DNA from: Bacilli bacterium
GTDB taxonomy: Bacteria > Bacillota_I > Bacilli_A > RF39 > UBA660
Assembly (NCBI GenBank): GCA_017888105.1
Contig: JAGHGS010000059.1
Location: 1 to 6,449 of the forward strand
Length of the DNA stretch: 6,449 nucleotides
Reading direction: 5' to 3'
A program made the translations under genes and the position numbers. The notes below the pieces were generated by a model. The model did no database searches. It saw only the letters and a list, made by a program, of their open reading frames with translations, and was not told where the DNA came from. This document shows, piece after piece, positions 5,496 through 6,449 of this stretch (its first letter is position 1; every line of letters starts with the position of its first letter).

Positions 5496-5792
5496 ATGGA
5501 AAAAGAAATTTATAGGAATTATTTAATGAGATTGGTTGTTATTCAAAAAGATATTAGTAGACTTAGTATTGAGTGTTTAAAAAGGAATTATGAGAATATT
5601 GAATCTTTTATGGAAGAAATTAAAAACCTTCAAATAGAAAAAGAAATGATTATTGATAGTTTGAATTGTGGGGAATTAGCTATTTATTATCATGATTATA
5701 AAGATACTTTAACAAAAGATGAATTAAATGCTTTAGCTAATGCTTTATTGGAATTACAAATAAGAAAAAATAATGAGAGAAAGGGTAGATAA
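5496..5792 (+). CDS. Small helical orphan protein, first gene of the T-box/glyS operon
   Basis: I do not recognise this 98-residue protein. It is very hydrophilic and looks wholly helical, with a likely coiled-coil or helical hairpin: LVVIQKDISRLSIECLKRN and FMEEIKNLQIEKEMIIDSL, then a C-terminal helix rich in Ala and Leu (ELNALANALLELQIRK) and a basic tail. There is no signal peptide or membrane segment. Two cysteines (in IECLK and LNCGE) do not form a metal motif. The ATG is preceded by AGAAGG with 9 bases of spacing. It is the first reading frame after the T-box leader, and glyS begins 2 bases after its stop, so both are on one message and probably translationally coupled. Shared control suggests a link to glycine or translation status, but function is unknown. 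The N-terminal helical pattern vaguely resembles that of the gene at 4485; I would not claim homology. Confidence 0.82.
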   Translation: MEKEIYRNYLMRLVVIQKDISRLSIECLKRNYENIESFMEEIKNLQIEKEMIIDSLNCGELAIYYHDYKDTLTKDELNALANALLELQIRKNNERKGR

Positions 5793-5794
5793 TA

Positions 5795-6449
5795 ATGAAA
5801 AAAGTTACACAAGATGAAATTGTAAATTACTGTAAGCAATATGGTTTTATTTTTCAAGGTAGTGAAATATATGGTGGTTTAGCTAATACTTGGGATTATG
5901 GACCATTAGGTAGAGAATTAAAAGAAAATATAAGAAGGGCTTGGTGGAAGAAATTTGTTCAGGAAAATCCATATAATTATGGTTTAGATAGTGCTATTTT
6001 AATGAATCCAGAGGTATGGGTAGCTAGTGGACATGTTACAAATTTTAATGATCCACTTGTTGATTGTAAGGCATGTAAATCAAGATTTCGGGCTGATAAA
6101 TTAATTGAAGAACATACTAAAGGAAAAGAAACAGGAGATGGATGGAGTAATGAAGAATTAGAAAATTATATTATTACTCATGAAATTAAATGTCCTAAAT
6201 GTGGTAAACAAGATTTTACACCAATTCGTAAATTTAATTTACTTTTTGAAACTCATCAAGGGGTTACGGAAGATACTAAATCTAAAGTATATTTAAGAGG
6301 AGAGACTGCTCAAGGAATATTTGTTAATTTTTTAAATGTACAAAGAAGTATGCGTACTAAGCTACCTTTTGGTATTTGTCAGACTGGTAAGAGCTTTCGA
6401 AATGAAATTACACCAGGAAACTTTATTTTTAGAACTAGAGAATTTGAAC
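5795..6449 (+). CDS. glyS: Glycyl-tRNA synthetase, single-chain type, 3'-truncated by window edge
   Basis: This enzyme joins glycine to tRNA-Gly using ATP, in the cytoplasm. It is the dimeric single-chain class II form (eukaryote/archaea-like, also found in many Bacillota and Mollicutes), not the two-subunit GlyQ/GlyS form. The window holds the first 218 residues of an expected 450-470. Visible landmarks are YGGLANTWDYGPLGRELK (26-43), the motif 1 region. A zinc-ribbon-like insertion has C91-x2-C94 and C133-x2-C136. RGETAQGIFVNF (168-179) belongs to the substrate pocket, and SFRNEITPGNFIFRTREFE (from 200) is motif 2 with its Arg-Asn-Glu. ATG 5795 has AAAGGG 9 bases upstream and lies 2 bases after the preceding stop. 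No frameshift or missing residue is visible. The T-box upstream, with a bulge matching the tRNA-Gly end, supports the identity and the regulation. Genomes with this form are usually labelled glyS or glyQS; the symbol is a convention. Confidence 0.95.
   Translation, partial: MKKVTQDEIVNYCKQYGFIFQGSEIYGGLANTWDYGPLGRELKENIRRAWWKKFVQENPYNYGLDSAILMNPEVWVASGHVTNFNDPLVDCKACKSRFRADKLIEEHTKGKETGDGWSNEELENYIITHEIKCPKCGKQDFTPIRKFNLLFETHQGVTEDTKSKVYLRGETAQGIFVNFLNVQRSMRTKLPFGICQTGKSFRNEITPGNFIFRTREFE

Noticed and set aside
1..6449. CRISPR array, tRNA or rRNA genes, or TGA read as tryptophan
   Set aside because: No spaced direct repeats or tRNA/rRNA signatures were seen, tryptophan is encoded by TGG throughout, and the only TGA stop follows a frameshift.

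Overview
The window is strongly AT-rich, densely coded bacterial DNA. It has short intergenic gaps, AAGG-type ribosome binding sites, a T-box leader and a single-chain glycyl-tRNA synthetase. This fits a low-GC Bacillota lineage (Bacilli or Erysipelotrichia-like, or a walled relative of the Mollicutes). Tryptophan is always TGG and no reading frame needs TGA as a sense codon, so the standard bacterial code applies. The species cannot be named from the sequence.

Layout. (1) Positions 2-1168 (+) hold the 3' part of a gene of unknown family, open at the left edge. (2) Positions 1172-3111 are a complete 1,940-bp insertion sequence of the ISL3 family. It has 60-bp perfect terminal inverted repeats, a 7-of-8 target duplication and a transposase on the minus strand, split in two by one extra A in an A-run. 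Each terminal repeat carries an intrinsic-terminator-like hairpin. The element lies exactly in the loop of an 11-bp inverted repeat that probably was the terminator of gene 1. Gene 1's stop codon and the downstream promoter are both intact. (3) Positions 3135-5309 (+) are a promoter and a two-gene unit: a membrane-anchored protein with Ig-like beta domains, then a helical cytoplasmic-looking protein of unknown function. (4) Positions 5316 to the right edge (+) are a second transcription unit: a strong promoter, an unusually compact T-box leader, a 98-residue helical orphan protein, and glyS, cut off by the window end after 218 codons.

How it works together. The T-box bulge (UGGA) matches a UCCA tRNA 3' end, as expected for tRNA-Gly, and the operon encodes glycyl-tRNA synthetase. 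The unit is therefore most simply read as glycine-tRNA-responsive, with the small orphan gene under the same control. The leader departs from the standard design: the span normally filled by Stem I is very short, and no separate terminator hairpin is visible. Instead the U-tract directly follows an extended helix that encloses the T-box. I see no defence system, CRISPR array, tRNA or rRNA gene. The best candidates for new biology are the compact T-box with its orphan gene and the terminator-targeted, terminator-carrying insertion sequence.
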